The position numbers and the translations under genes were made by a program. From Schwartzia sp. (in: firmicutes) (GTDB lineage Bacteria; Bacillota; Negativicutes; Selenomonadales; Selenomonadaceae): a stretch of 8,964 bases of DNA. The notes under the pieces were generated by a model. That model was not told the DNA's origin and ran no database searches. It saw nothing but the letters and a program-made list of their open reading frames with translations. The first letter of the stretch is position 1, and each line of letters begins with the position of its first letter. Shown piece by piece: positions 1-5,390 of the stretch. The stretch covers positions 1 through 8,964 of the forward strand of contig JAILNL010000031.1 of assembly GCA_024691625.1 (NCBI GenBank), read 5' to 3'.

Positions 1-97
1 AGGGATTGACGGGTATCTGCTCTTTTGCTCCCGCGTGGGAGATTGTTTCATTTCGCTCTTCCTCTTCAATCGCTTTTCTTTCTTTTTCATTTTCCAT
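1..97 (-). CDS. N-terminal fragment of an unidentified protein
   Basis: The first 32 codons of a minus-strand gene run off the left edge of the window with no stop. The ATG at 97-95 is preceded by a very strong Shine-Dalgarno stretch (GGAGGGAGG, complement of 106-114) at a spacing of eight bases, and this decides the start. The visible residues begin MENEKERKAIEEEE and are dominated by Glu, Lys and Arg, followed by a short polar segment ending near Ile-Pro-Val-Asn-Pro. That looks like a charged cytoplasmic or helical tail, with no signal peptide or membrane segment so far. The same frame stays open upstream to an ATG at 196, but that codon has no ribosome binding site. A near-consensus promoter lies about 130 bases upstream, so the gene probably begins its own transcription unit. 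Too little is visible to assign a function. Confidence 0.6.
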   Translation of the reverse strand, partial: MENEKERKAIEEEERNETISHAGAKEQIPVNP

Positions 98-128
98 AGC
101 AGTTTCCTCCCTCCGGGAAACAATATAG

Positions 129-148
129 CCTTCTCTTTTCGGAGAAGG
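129..148 (-). other. Leader hairpin upstream of the partial gene
   Basis: A perfect 7-bp inverted repeat (CCTTCTC / GAGAAGG, 129-135 and 142-148) has a six-base loop. It sits in the presumed 5' leader, about 15 bases before the Shine-Dalgarno site of the gene starting at 97. No U-tract follows on the minus strand, so it is not a usual terminator. It could be part of a structured leader or a fragment of a dispersed intergenic repeat. Confidence 0.4.
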
Positions 149-173
149 AGCCCTCGTCAGCGGTAGATGAGGC

Positions 174-196
174 ATGCATGGCATATCCCCATGCAT
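174..196 (-). other. 8-bp perfect inverted repeat in the leader
   Basis: ATGCATGG at 174-181 and CCATGCAT at 189-196 form a perfect 8-bp stem with a seven-base loop. It lies just downstream of the predicted transcription start (about 223) of the gene starting at 97. It could be an RNA hairpin or a DNA operator; the sequence alone does not separate these. Confidence 0.4.
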
Positions 197-229
197 ATAA
201 AAGACAGTAAATCACAAAAACTTTATTAT

Positions 230-258
230 ATTATACAGCAAACGTCTCCGTTTGCCAA
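230..258 (-). promoter_or_regulatory. Near-consensus sigma-70 promoter for the leftmost gene
   Basis: Read on the minus strand, TTGGCA (complement of 253-258) is followed by exactly 17 bases and a perfect TATAAT (complement of 230-235). Initiation is expected near 223, giving a leader of about 126 bases before the ATG at 97. The promoter starts ten bases after the stop codon of the HAD gene at 268-1065, so the leftmost gene is probably a separate transcription unit, with or without readthrough. Confidence 0.7.
238..255. promoter_or_regulatory. Palindrome in the promoter spacer, candidate operator
   Basis: GCAAACG (238-244) and CGTTTGC (249-255) form a perfect 7-bp dyad around four bases. It overlaps three bases of the -35 box and covers most of the spacer of the 230-258 promoter, a usual place for a repressor operator. 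On the minus-strand RNA the same bases would form a stem with a GAGA (GNRA-type) tetraloop just after the stop of the HAD gene ending at 268. It could therefore also act in 3'-end formation, but only a mixed A/U tract follows, which is weak for a terminator. The cognate regulator is not identifiable. Confidence 0.45.
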
Positions 259-267
259 AAACCGCAG

Positions 268-1065
268 TCAAAGCACAAATCGCTCCACCGCGTCGGCAAT
301 GGCATCTTCGTCACATGACGGTGCAATATAGTCCGCAATATCCCTGGCAGCCTGAATGCCATTTGCCGGAACGACGGCAGTCCCCGCCCATTCGAGCATA
401 GGAAGGTCATTTTCCGCGTCACCGCAGCACATGACCTCACCCCGTGAGAGCCCCAAATGCTTAGCCAGAGCTTCTACTCCCGTCGCTTTTGTTATGCCTA
501 TTGGCATGATGTCCGTTACTGTGTCAACGTTTGTAACCGCCTCGAACCTGCCCGGGAATTTCGCTTTTATGTCAGAGAGCTTTTCTTCCATGTGCTCTCC
601 GGTAAGGTCTCGGAGAACGAACTGCATGATCCCTTCCGCGTGACTGAGATAATTCTGCCCCACTTCAACTATGTGAAAATCAGGGACTGTTCTGTATGCG
701 TAAAAGTATTCAGGTCTGAAATCCGTACCGTATATTTCCGTGCCTATGTGCCACTGCATGTACCATTTCTTTTCCCCCAGTACATAACGCATCAGCTCCT
801 GTGCAAATTTAACATCATACACGGCTGTAAAAACAGGCGGCTCGCCTTCCTTCTGCACAAGTCCTCCGTTGCAGCAGACGAGCGGTGCGTTAGCTCCTAT
901 GAGTCCTCCGAAATGAACGGCGGAATTCATCATACGTCCGGTGGCTATCGTTACGCAGACACCCTTTTCCTTCGCTTTATCCAGTGCCTCAAGGTTTCTT
1001 CTGCTTATTTCTTTTTTTGAGTTCAGCAAAGTTCCGTCCAAATCCATAGCTATAAGGCGTATCAT
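268..1065 (-). CDS. Cof-type HAD-IIB family phosphatase
   Basis: A 265-residue soluble haloacid-dehalogenase-superfamily hydrolase, expected to dephosphorylate small phosphorylated metabolites such as sugar phosphates or nucleotides in the cytoplasm. All four HAD motifs are visible. Motif I is DLDGT with nucleophile Asp8 and acid/base Asp10. Motif II is IATGR with Thr42. Motif III is Lys193 in GITKATG. Motif IV is GDAEND, residues 215-220, which binds Mg2+. The segment between motifs II and III, about residues 80-185, is the C2-type cap that sets substrate choice. Length matches the Cof family. The ATG overlaps the stop of the upstream HAD gene by four bases (ATGA), and a good GGAGG site lies seven bases before it, so the two are translationally coupled. 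The exact substrate cannot be read from sequence, because this family is promiscuous. Confidence 0.9.
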   Translation of the reverse strand: MIRLIAMDLDGTLLNSKKEISRRNLEALDKAKEKGVCVTIATGRMMNSAVHFGGLIGANAPLVCCNGGLVQKEGEPPVFTAVYDVKFAQELMRYVLGEKKWYMQWHIGTEIYGTDFRPEYFYAYRTVPDFHIVEVGQNYLSHAEGIMQFVLRDLTGEHMEEKLSDIKAKFPGRFEAVTNVDTVTDIMPIGITKATGVEALAKHLGLSRGEVMCCGDAENDLPMLEWAGTAVVPANGIQAARDIADYIAPSCDEDAIADAVERFVL

Positions 1066-1877
1066 TGTCCGTCCTCCAGAACATAACGGTGAATAGCTTC
1101 CGCCACGCCGCCTTCTTCACAGATTCCCGTAACCACATCTGCCTCAGCCTTTACTGCCTCTGACGCATTTCCCATTGCCACACCCATGCCGCAGGCCTTC
1201 AGCATAGACACATCATTTCCCGAGTCACCGAGAGCCATGATTTCATCAGCGGCTATTCCGTGCCTTTGAGCAAGCTCAAGAACTGCTTTTGCTTTCGATA
1301 CTCCCGGCAGAACTACCTCTATATAATTCGCTTTGGATTTCATCACCATTATTTCGGAAGGAAATGCTTCCGCAAGCATGGAGAGCGCTTCATCTCCCGA
1401 GGCTTCGTCCTTTGTTACAACAAGAAGCTTGGGAACCTCATCTGTTCTCTCAAGAAGTCCTTCCTTTCCAACTGCATTTCCCGGCACACCCGATGCCTTC
1501 TCATAAGCCAGAGCCGCCTCTGTTGCTTCTGCATAATATAGCTTCCCTTCACTGTATAGCTGAACATACCAACCATGTTCAAACACAAATCGCAGAACTC
1601 TTTTCACCACATCAGGGGGAAGAAACTCCATGCTTATACGCTCCCCTCCGACAGTTTTAACAATGGCGCCGTTATAGGCGATAAGCGGAACATCTATCCC
1701 CAGCTTTTTCGCATAGGGAAGCGCCGAGCGGTACATACGGCCTGTGGCGATTGTGACAAGCACGCCGCGTTCTGCCGCTTCCTTTACTGCTTTTATATTT
1801 TCTTCCGGTATCTGAAATGTATCATCAACCATCGTTCCGTCAAGGTCGGATACAATCATGCGAATTTTTTTGTGCAT
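1062..1877 (-). CDS. Cof-type HAD-IIB family phosphatase, upstream paralogue
   Basis: A 271-residue Cof-type HAD phosphatase, paralogous to the gene directly downstream. The motifs are DLDGT with Asp11 and Asp13, IATGR with Thr45, Lys195 in GVSKAKA, and GDSGND at residues 217-222. The C2 cap spans roughly residues 85-185. The ATG at 1877 is chosen because it has an AGGGAG ribosome binding site about eight bases upstream and gives the normal N-terminus just before the first beta strand. A longer open frame reaches a TTG at 1949, but those extra 24 residues would be translated through a terminator-like hairpin and look non-native. An ATG at 1895 is a weaker alternative. The ribosome binding site lies in the 3' arm of that hairpin (1878-1937), so expression from readthrough transcripts may be restrained. 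The substrate is unknown, probably a small phosphometabolite. Confidence 0.9.
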   Translation of the reverse strand: MHKKIRMIVSDLDGTMVDDTFQIPEENIKAVKEAAERGVLVTIATGRMYRSALPYAKKLGIDVPLIAYNGAIVKTVGGERISMEFLPPDVVKRVLRFVFEHGWYVQLYSEGKLYYAEATEAALAYEKASGVPGNAVGKEGLLERTDEVPKLLVVTKDEASGDEALSMLAEAFPSEIMVMKSKANYIEVVLPGVSKAKAVLELAQRHGIAADEIMALGDSGNDVSMLKACGMGVAMGNASEAVKAEADVVTGICEEGGVAEAIHRYVLEDGQ

Positions 1878-1937
1878 AGAAAAAGCTCCCTTCATGCCTG
1901 TTACTACTATTGTAGCACAGTAATGAAAGGAGCTTTT
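1878..1937 (-). terminator. Intrinsic terminator overlapping the next gene's ribosome site
   Basis: The arms 1881-1895 and 1923-1937 form a 15-bp stem in the minus-strand RNA. The one non-Watson-Crick position (1890/1928) is a G-U pair in that RNA but a C-A mismatch in the plus-strand RNA. The 27-base loop can fold further through two 4-bp stems (1898-1901/1917-1920 and 1904-1907/1912-1915). The stem is followed by UUUUUCU, as in a rho-independent terminator, and begins 33 bases after the stop of the DUF1667 gene. The AUG of the HAD gene (1877) follows immediately, so the 3' arm also holds that gene's Shine-Dalgarno bases. It therefore looks like the operon terminator merged with a translation-control hairpin. 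Confidence 0.7.
1909..1917 (-). promoter_or_regulatory. Candidate extended -10 promoter inside the hairpin loop
   Basis: On the minus strand the loop of the 1878-1937 hairpin reads TGCTACAAT, a TGn extended -10 with five of six consensus bases. No good -35 exists at the proper distance. Initiation near 1902 would give a leader of about 25 bases that lacks the 5' arm of the hairpin, so the ribosome site of the HAD gene would be free. This rests on motif matching only. Confidence 0.35.
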
Positions 1938-1970
1938 ATGCTTACGCAAAAAAGTATTTAATCATTTAAT

Positions 1971-2342
1971 TCATACAGCTGCCATGTCGCGGCTTGCTAC
2001 GATGTCAACGCCAAGACCGAGAATGTCCGCCGCAATGACGTCGCCCGCCTTGACAGGAGCTTTTGCCGTAATCTTTTTCAGCTCGCGGGCACAGTCAAGA
2101 ATACGTCCCTTCGGCAGTACGCTGCTTGATACAACCGGAAGCAGTGCAAGCTGGCCGCCCTCAATGCGGACCGTAGTAGTCAGCATACGGGTTGGAGACA
2201 TGATTTCATCACGGCCGTATTTTGCTCCGCGCGGGCATGTGTTGCCCGTAACATCCGTAACTGCTCCGTCCTCTATTGTAACCGTAAGCTCACAGCCCAT
2301 TGGGCACATGATACAGTTCAGTACTTTCTTTTCCGTTGCCAT
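1971..2342 (-). CDS. DUF1667 small cysteine-motif protein, redox operon subunit
   Basis: A 123-residue soluble protein of the DUF1667 family, typically encoded beside a GlpA-like dehydrogenase and an FAD/NAD(P) oxidoreductase in anaerobes such as Thermotoga and clostridia. Four cysteines near the N-terminus, Cys10, Cys13 and Cys17 in CIMCPMGC and Cys36 in CPRG, form a CxxCxxxC plus C pattern suited to an iron-sulfur cluster or zinc. It resembles the cluster-binding N-terminus of molybdopterin oxidoreductases, but the protein is too short to be one. A fifth cysteine lies at residue 84. The start has an AGGAGG site seven bases upstream and lies two bases after the stop of the preceding gene, so it is the third gene of the operon. 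A likely role is electron-transfer or stabilising subunit of the flavoprotein complex; the biochemical function of the family is not established. Confidence 0.85.
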   Translation of the reverse strand: MATEKKVLNCIMCPMGCELTVTIEDGAVTDVTGNTCPRGAKYGRDEIMSPTRMLTTTVRIEGGQLALLPVVSSSVLPKGRILDCARELKKITAKAPVKAGDVIAADILGLGVDIVASRDMAAV

Positions 2343-2344
2343 GC

Positions 2345-3607
2345 TTATGCCTCCTCAATCGAAACCGTGATGTCAGCCGACAGTGCGCTCACTTTTTCAG
2401 CCGGAATCTCAACGGAAATCATTTCGCTCGGTTTAACTACCGGAAGTATTTTCTTCATGACTTCCTGCTCGCCGCTCGTGACGGAGAGTTTCACTTTACG
2501 CATTGGACGTGCCGCGCGCATAAAGAGACGTACAGCCTCGCTCTCGCTGCTGAGGCGCAGGTGCTGAGGCACGCAGGTATTTACTCCTGTGCCCGGAGAC
2601 ACCTGCAGATCTCTGTCAGCTTTGACGTTTTTGCCAAGAGCCGTGAGAGCTGCATATTTTCCTGCGATTTCGGCTTCATCGGAAACGAAGTCAACCAGGT
2701 CGTGAACGTGAACGACATTACCTGCGGCGAAAACACCTTCAAGGCTCGTCTCACGGTGCTGGTCAACGACAGGTCCGTTCGTGCGCGGGTGAAGCTCAAC
2801 GCCGAGCTCACGGGAAATCTCATTTTCCGGGATAAGTCCAACGGAAAGAAGCACCGTGTCACACTCGATGTCGAATTCCGTTCCCGGAATAGGACGCATT
2901 TTATCGTCAACCTTCGATACTGTAATTCCCTCTACGCGGTCCTTGCCCTTGATTCCCGTAATGGTGTGTGAAAGGTAGAGAGGAATATCGTAGTCGTTGA
3001 GGCACTGAACGATATTTCGCGTAAGTCCGTTGGAGAAGGGGCAGATTTCAAGAACAGCCTGCACCTTGCAGCCCTCAAGCGACATACGGCGTGCCATGAT
3101 AAGTCCGATATCGCCGGAGCCGAGAATAACAATCTTGCGGCCCGGAATGTAGCCTTCCATGTTTACCATGCGCTGTGCCGCGCCTGCTGTGTAAACACCT
3201 GCCGGACGATATCCCGGAATACGGATTGCTCCGCGGGTACGTTCACGGCAACCCATTGTGAGGATTACCGTCTTTGCCTGCAGCTTCATAAGTCCGCGCT
3301 GAGGATTTACAGCGATTACTTCTTTATTGTCACGAACTTCAAGAACCATTGTGTCAACGAGAACTTCAACCTCAGGGCAGTCCTTAATAAGGTCGTAGCA
3401 GCGCTGAGCATAGCCCGGGCCTGTGAGCTCTTCTTTAAAGTGATGCAGACCGAAGCCGTTATGAACGCACTGCTGGAGGATACCGCCGGCCTCGCGGTCA
3501 CGCTCAAGCACGAGGATTTTTTTCGCGCCGTTGTTTACTGCGCTGTGAGCGGCAGAAAGTCCCGCAGGACCGCCGCCGACGATGATAATATCATACATTT
3601 CGCTCAT
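2345..3607 (-). CDS. FAD/NAD(P)-dependent oxidoreductase, second redox subunit
   Basis: A 420-residue flavoprotein of the Pyr_redox_2 type. The N-terminal FAD-binding site is GGGPAG at residues 11-16, a second nucleotide-binding glycine motif GSGDIG lies at 163-168 and is expected to bind NAD(P)H, and the distal FAD motif is GVFAAGN at 291-297. The segment GCRERTRGAIRIPG, residues 119-132, is typical of the HcnB/opine-oxidase A-like branch rather than thioredoxin reductase, and no CxxC redox disulfide is present. Residues about 335-420 form an extra C-terminal domain with no recognised motif. Its ATG overlaps the stop of the GlpA-like gene by four bases, and its stop is two bases from the DUF1667 start. 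The likely role is to move electrons between the GlpA-like subunit's flavin or [2Fe-2S] centre and NAD(H). It is often annotated only as NAD(P)/FAD-dependent oxidoreductase. Confidence 0.85.
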   Translation of the reverse strand: MSEMYDIIIVGGGPAGLSAAHSAVNNGAKKILVLERDREAGGILQQCVHNGFGLHHFKEELTGPGYAQRCYDLIKDCPEVEVLVDTMVLEVRDNKEVIAVNPQRGLMKLQAKTVILTMGCRERTRGAIRIPGYRPAGVYTAGAAQRMVNMEGYIPGRKIVILGSGDIGLIMARRMSLEGCKVQAVLEICPFSNGLTRNIVQCLNDYDIPLYLSHTITGIKGKDRVEGITVSKVDDKMRPIPGTEFDIECDTVLLSVGLIPENEISRELGVELHPRTNGPVVDQHRETSLEGVFAAGNVVHVHDLVDFVSDEAEIAGKYAALTALGKNVKADRDLQVSPGTGVNTCVPQHLRLSSESEAVRLFMRAARPMRKVKLSVTSGEQEVMKKILPVVKPSEMISVEIPAEKVSALSADITVSIEEA

Positions 3608-5052
3608 TCTGCCGCACCTTCTTTCTCATAATACATGTAGGAATCTACGCCGTCCTTGCGAACCTCAGGCACAGAAATACCCAGTTCGCGGGAAATGATT
3701 TCTATGACGCGCGGTCCGCAGAAGCCGCCCTGGCAGCGTCCCATACCCGCACGTGTGCGGCGTTTTACACCGTCTACCGTGCGTGCACCGCAGGGACGGT
3801 TGATAGCATCGACAATCTCACCCTCTGTGATTGTTTCACAGCGGCAGATAATACGCCCGTAGCGTCCATCCTTTGCGATGAGGGCAGCCTTTGCTTCATC
3901 GTCCAGTTCGCGGAATACCGGCTCCTCGGGACGGCCTTTTTTATAATCGGAGCGCTTTGATGCGCCTGTTTCTTCAACAATGATTTCAGCGAGGTACTGA
4001 GCGATTGCCGGAGCAGATGTGAGGCCCGGTGACTGGATTCCTGCTGCCTGCAGAAGTCCCTCTACCTTGGATTTACCCAGCACAAAGTCACCCGTAGAGG
4101 AAGCTGCACGGAGTCCTGCGAACTCTGTGATAGCCGCACCGCCCGGGATTTCCGGGCAGAGCTTTCTCGCACCCGCAAAAATCTCGTCCATGCCTGCGGA
4201 GGTTACGGACAGGTCTTCTTTGTCGTCAATCTCCTGCGCGTTAGGCCCAATGAATACGTTGCCGTGCGTAGTAGCGCAGACGAGAATACCCTTGGATGTC
4301 TTCGTCGGAACAGGGAAAACAACACCGTTTACCATGGTTTTCTGTGCCGTTTTGTCGAAAAGCACATATTCGCCTTTTCTCGGGTGAATGGTGAAGCTTG
4401 TGTCCCCTGCCATTGCAGAAATTTTATCAGCGTAAACGCCTGCGGCATTTACGACATATTTTGTTTTTATCGTCCCCTGAGAGGTTTCAACAGCCTCAAC
4501 ACGGCCGTCTTTAACGGAAATACCCGTTACTTCGCAGTCACGGAGAACTTCCGCGCCATTGATTACAGCATTTTCGGCAAAAGCCTGCGCCATGCCGAAA
4601 GGCCAGCAGATGCCTGCAGTCGGTGCCCAGAGAGCAGCCTTGATATCCTTGCTGAGATTCGGCTCTTTTTTGCGCACTTTATCGCCATCCCAGATTTCAA
4701 GTCCCGGGACGCCGTTTGCTTCACCGCGCGCCTTGAGTTCCTTCAGCGTCGCAATTCCATCCTCGTCAAAAGCCGCCACGAAGGAACCCGTCCATTTAAT
4801 ATCAAGATTCAGTTCCTTTTCGAGTTCATGATAGAGCTCGTTGCCCTTCACGTTCATATTCGCTTTGAAACTGCCCGTCGGTGCGTCAAATCCTGCATGC
4901 AGAATTGCGCTGTTCGCCTTCGTTGTTCCTGCCGCAATATCCGGCTCTTTTTCCACCAGAACGCAGCGCAGGTCATAGCGCGCCAGCTCCGAGAGGATAG
5001 CTGTTCCGGTAATGCCGCCGCCGATGACGACAACATCTGCCTGTCTTTCCAT
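3604..5052 (-). CDS. GlpA-like FAD-dependent dehydrogenase with C-terminal [2Fe-2S] domain
   Basis: A 482-residue flavoprotein with an N-terminal DAO fold. The FAD motif GGGITG lies at residues 11-16 and the conserved segment TKANSAILHAGF at 44-55, as in anaerobic glycerol-3-phosphate dehydrogenase GlpA and L-2-hydroxyglutarate oxidase (LhgO) relatives. The C-terminus, residues about 400-458, is a BFD-like domain with Cys403 and Cys405 (CRC) and Cys440 and Cys445 (CQGGFC), a classic [2Fe-2S]-binding arrangement. There is no signal peptide or membrane segment. It is the first gene of a three-gene operon with its own promoter at 5113-5141, and its GAAGGGGA ribosome site lies seven bases before the ATG. 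The likely reaction is FAD-dependent oxidation of glycerol 3-phosphate to dihydroxyacetone phosphate. No glpK or glpF is visible nearby, so another 2-hydroxy acid or an amine substrate remains possible; the symbol glpA is therefore withheld. Confidence 0.85.
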   Translation of the reverse strand: MERQADVVVIGGGITGTAILSELARYDLRCVLVEKEPDIAAGTTKANSAILHAGFDAPTGSFKANMNVKGNELYHELEKELNLDIKWTGSFVAAFDEDGIATLKELKARGEANGVPGLEIWDGDKVRKKEPNLSKDIKAALWAPTAGICWPFGMAQAFAENAVINGAEVLRDCEVTGISVKDGRVEAVETSQGTIKTKYVVNAAGVYADKISAMAGDTSFTIHPRKGEYVLFDKTAQKTMVNGVVFPVPTKTSKGILVCATTHGNVFIGPNAQEIDDKEDLSVTSAGMDEIFAGARKLCPEIPGGAAITEFAGLRAASSTGDFVLGKSKVEGLLQAAGIQSPGLTSAPAIAQYLAEIIVEETGASKRSDYKKGRPEEPVFRELDDEAKAALIAKDGRYGRIICRCETITEGEIVDAINRPCGARTVDGVKRRTRAGMGRCQGGFCGPRVIEIISRELGISVPEVRKDGVDSYMYYEKEGAAE

Positions 5053-5112
5053 TATGAAATCCCCTTCATTAATAGTTTAGTAGTCAGCAATCTATAACGA
5101 TTAACCTTATAT

Positions 5113-5141
5113 ATTTTAGCGAGTCAAATGTTGTTTTTCAA
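5113..5141 (-). promoter_or_regulatory. Sigma-70 promoter of the flavoprotein operon
   Basis: On the minus strand TTGAAA (complement of 5136-5141), a 17-base spacer and TAAAAT (complement of 5113-5118) each match five of six consensus bases. Initiation is expected near 5106, giving a leader of about 54 bases to the ATG at 5052. A second -35-like TTGACT occurs inside the spacer but has only a poor -10 (TTAATC) at 17 bases. No clear operator dyad is seen. Confidence 0.6.
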
Positions 5142-5180
5142 GAGACACACAGTAGGGACAAAAGGACTCAAGTCACATAC

Positions 5181-5226
5181 AAAAACACCGTACAGTTTCG
5201 TTTTATCGAAACCATACAGTGTATTT
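5181..5226 (-). terminator. Rho-independent terminator of the PBP transcript
   Basis: The arms 5185-5200 and 5207-5222 form an uninterrupted 16-bp stem with a six-base loop in minus-strand RNA, including three G-U pairs. In plus-strand RNA those three positions are mismatches, so the structure is built for leftward transcription. A UUUUU run follows on the minus strand. It lies about 170 bases after the PBP stop codon and upstream of the flavoprotein promoter, so it separates the two transcription units. Confidence 0.8.
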
Positions 5227-5241
5227 TGTATACCCTATGAT

Positions 5242-5390
5242 TTTTTCCGTCAGCTGACATCGCATGGTGGAACGACTCGGCTATGATGCCGAGGGATTTT
5301 TTCGTCAGGCAAGGAAGCTGACGCGCCGGCGCAGTTATATGCTGCGTCAAGCGGCAGCTGACACCGCATGACGGAAAAAGACCCGGCATC
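5242..5390. repeat. Nested long palindrome, possible MITE- or REP-like element
   Basis: This fills most of the gene-free stretch 5053-5390 beside the PBP stop codon. Two symmetric structures overlap. The first is an 11-bp perfect inverted repeat, TTTTTCCGTCA at 5242-5252 and TGACGGAAAAA at 5369-5379. The second is a 106-base imperfect hairpin 5285-5390 centred near 5338. Its nested arms are GATGCCG/CGGCATC (5285-5291/5384-5390), GTCA/TGAC beside T- and A-tracts, AGCTG/CAGCT (5316-5320/5355-5359) and CGCAG/CTGCG (5330-5334/5342-5346). A 15-of-16 direct repeat, CAGCTGACAnCGCATG, occurs at 5251-5266 and 5355-5370. A further 6-bp hairpin, CTCGGC/GCCGAG, lies at 5276-5293. No target-site duplication is apparent. 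The layout suits a dispersed non-coding repeat in the PBP 3' untranslated region. Confidence 0.55.

Noticed and set aside
457..1020. A 187-codon plus-strand open frame opposite the downstream HAD gene
   Set aside because: It is antisense to a complete HAD phosphatase and has no supporting start signals or domain.
1878..1949. N-terminal extension of the upstream HAD phosphatase to a TTG at 1949
   Set aside because: The extension would be encoded by the terminator hairpin and lacks a ribosome site; the ATG at 1877 gives the standard family N-terminus.
2336..2971. A 211-codon plus-strand open frame opposite the second flavoprotein
   Set aside because: It is antisense to a gene with clear FAD and NAD motifs; there is no promoter or ribosome site, and the composition is unlike a protein.
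3604..5052. Firm assignment of the first operon gene as glycerol-3-phosphate dehydrogenase glpA
   Set aside because: The family also includes oxidases of other 2-hydroxy acids, and no glycerol kinase or facilitator gene is present to support the call; only a GlpA-like label is justified.
4264..5097. A 277-codon plus-strand open frame opposite the GlpA-like gene
   Set aside because: It is a shadow of the coding frame on the other strand. The minus-strand product has complete FAD and cysteine motifs, while this one is cysteine- and arginine-rich with no recognisable domain and no ribosome site.
5276..5303. A possible plus-strand terminator, CTCGGC/GCCGAG followed by a T-run
   Set aside because: No plus-strand gene lies upstream, and the stem is only 6 bp. 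It is better explained as part of the nested palindromic repeat.
5168..5389. A 73-codon minus-strand open frame starting directly after the PBP stop codon
   Set aside because: It crosses the palindromic repeat and then the complete terminator at 5181-5226, so its own messenger would end before its stop. Its only ribosome-site-like bases (AAAGGG) are too close to the ATG, and the composition is not protein-like.
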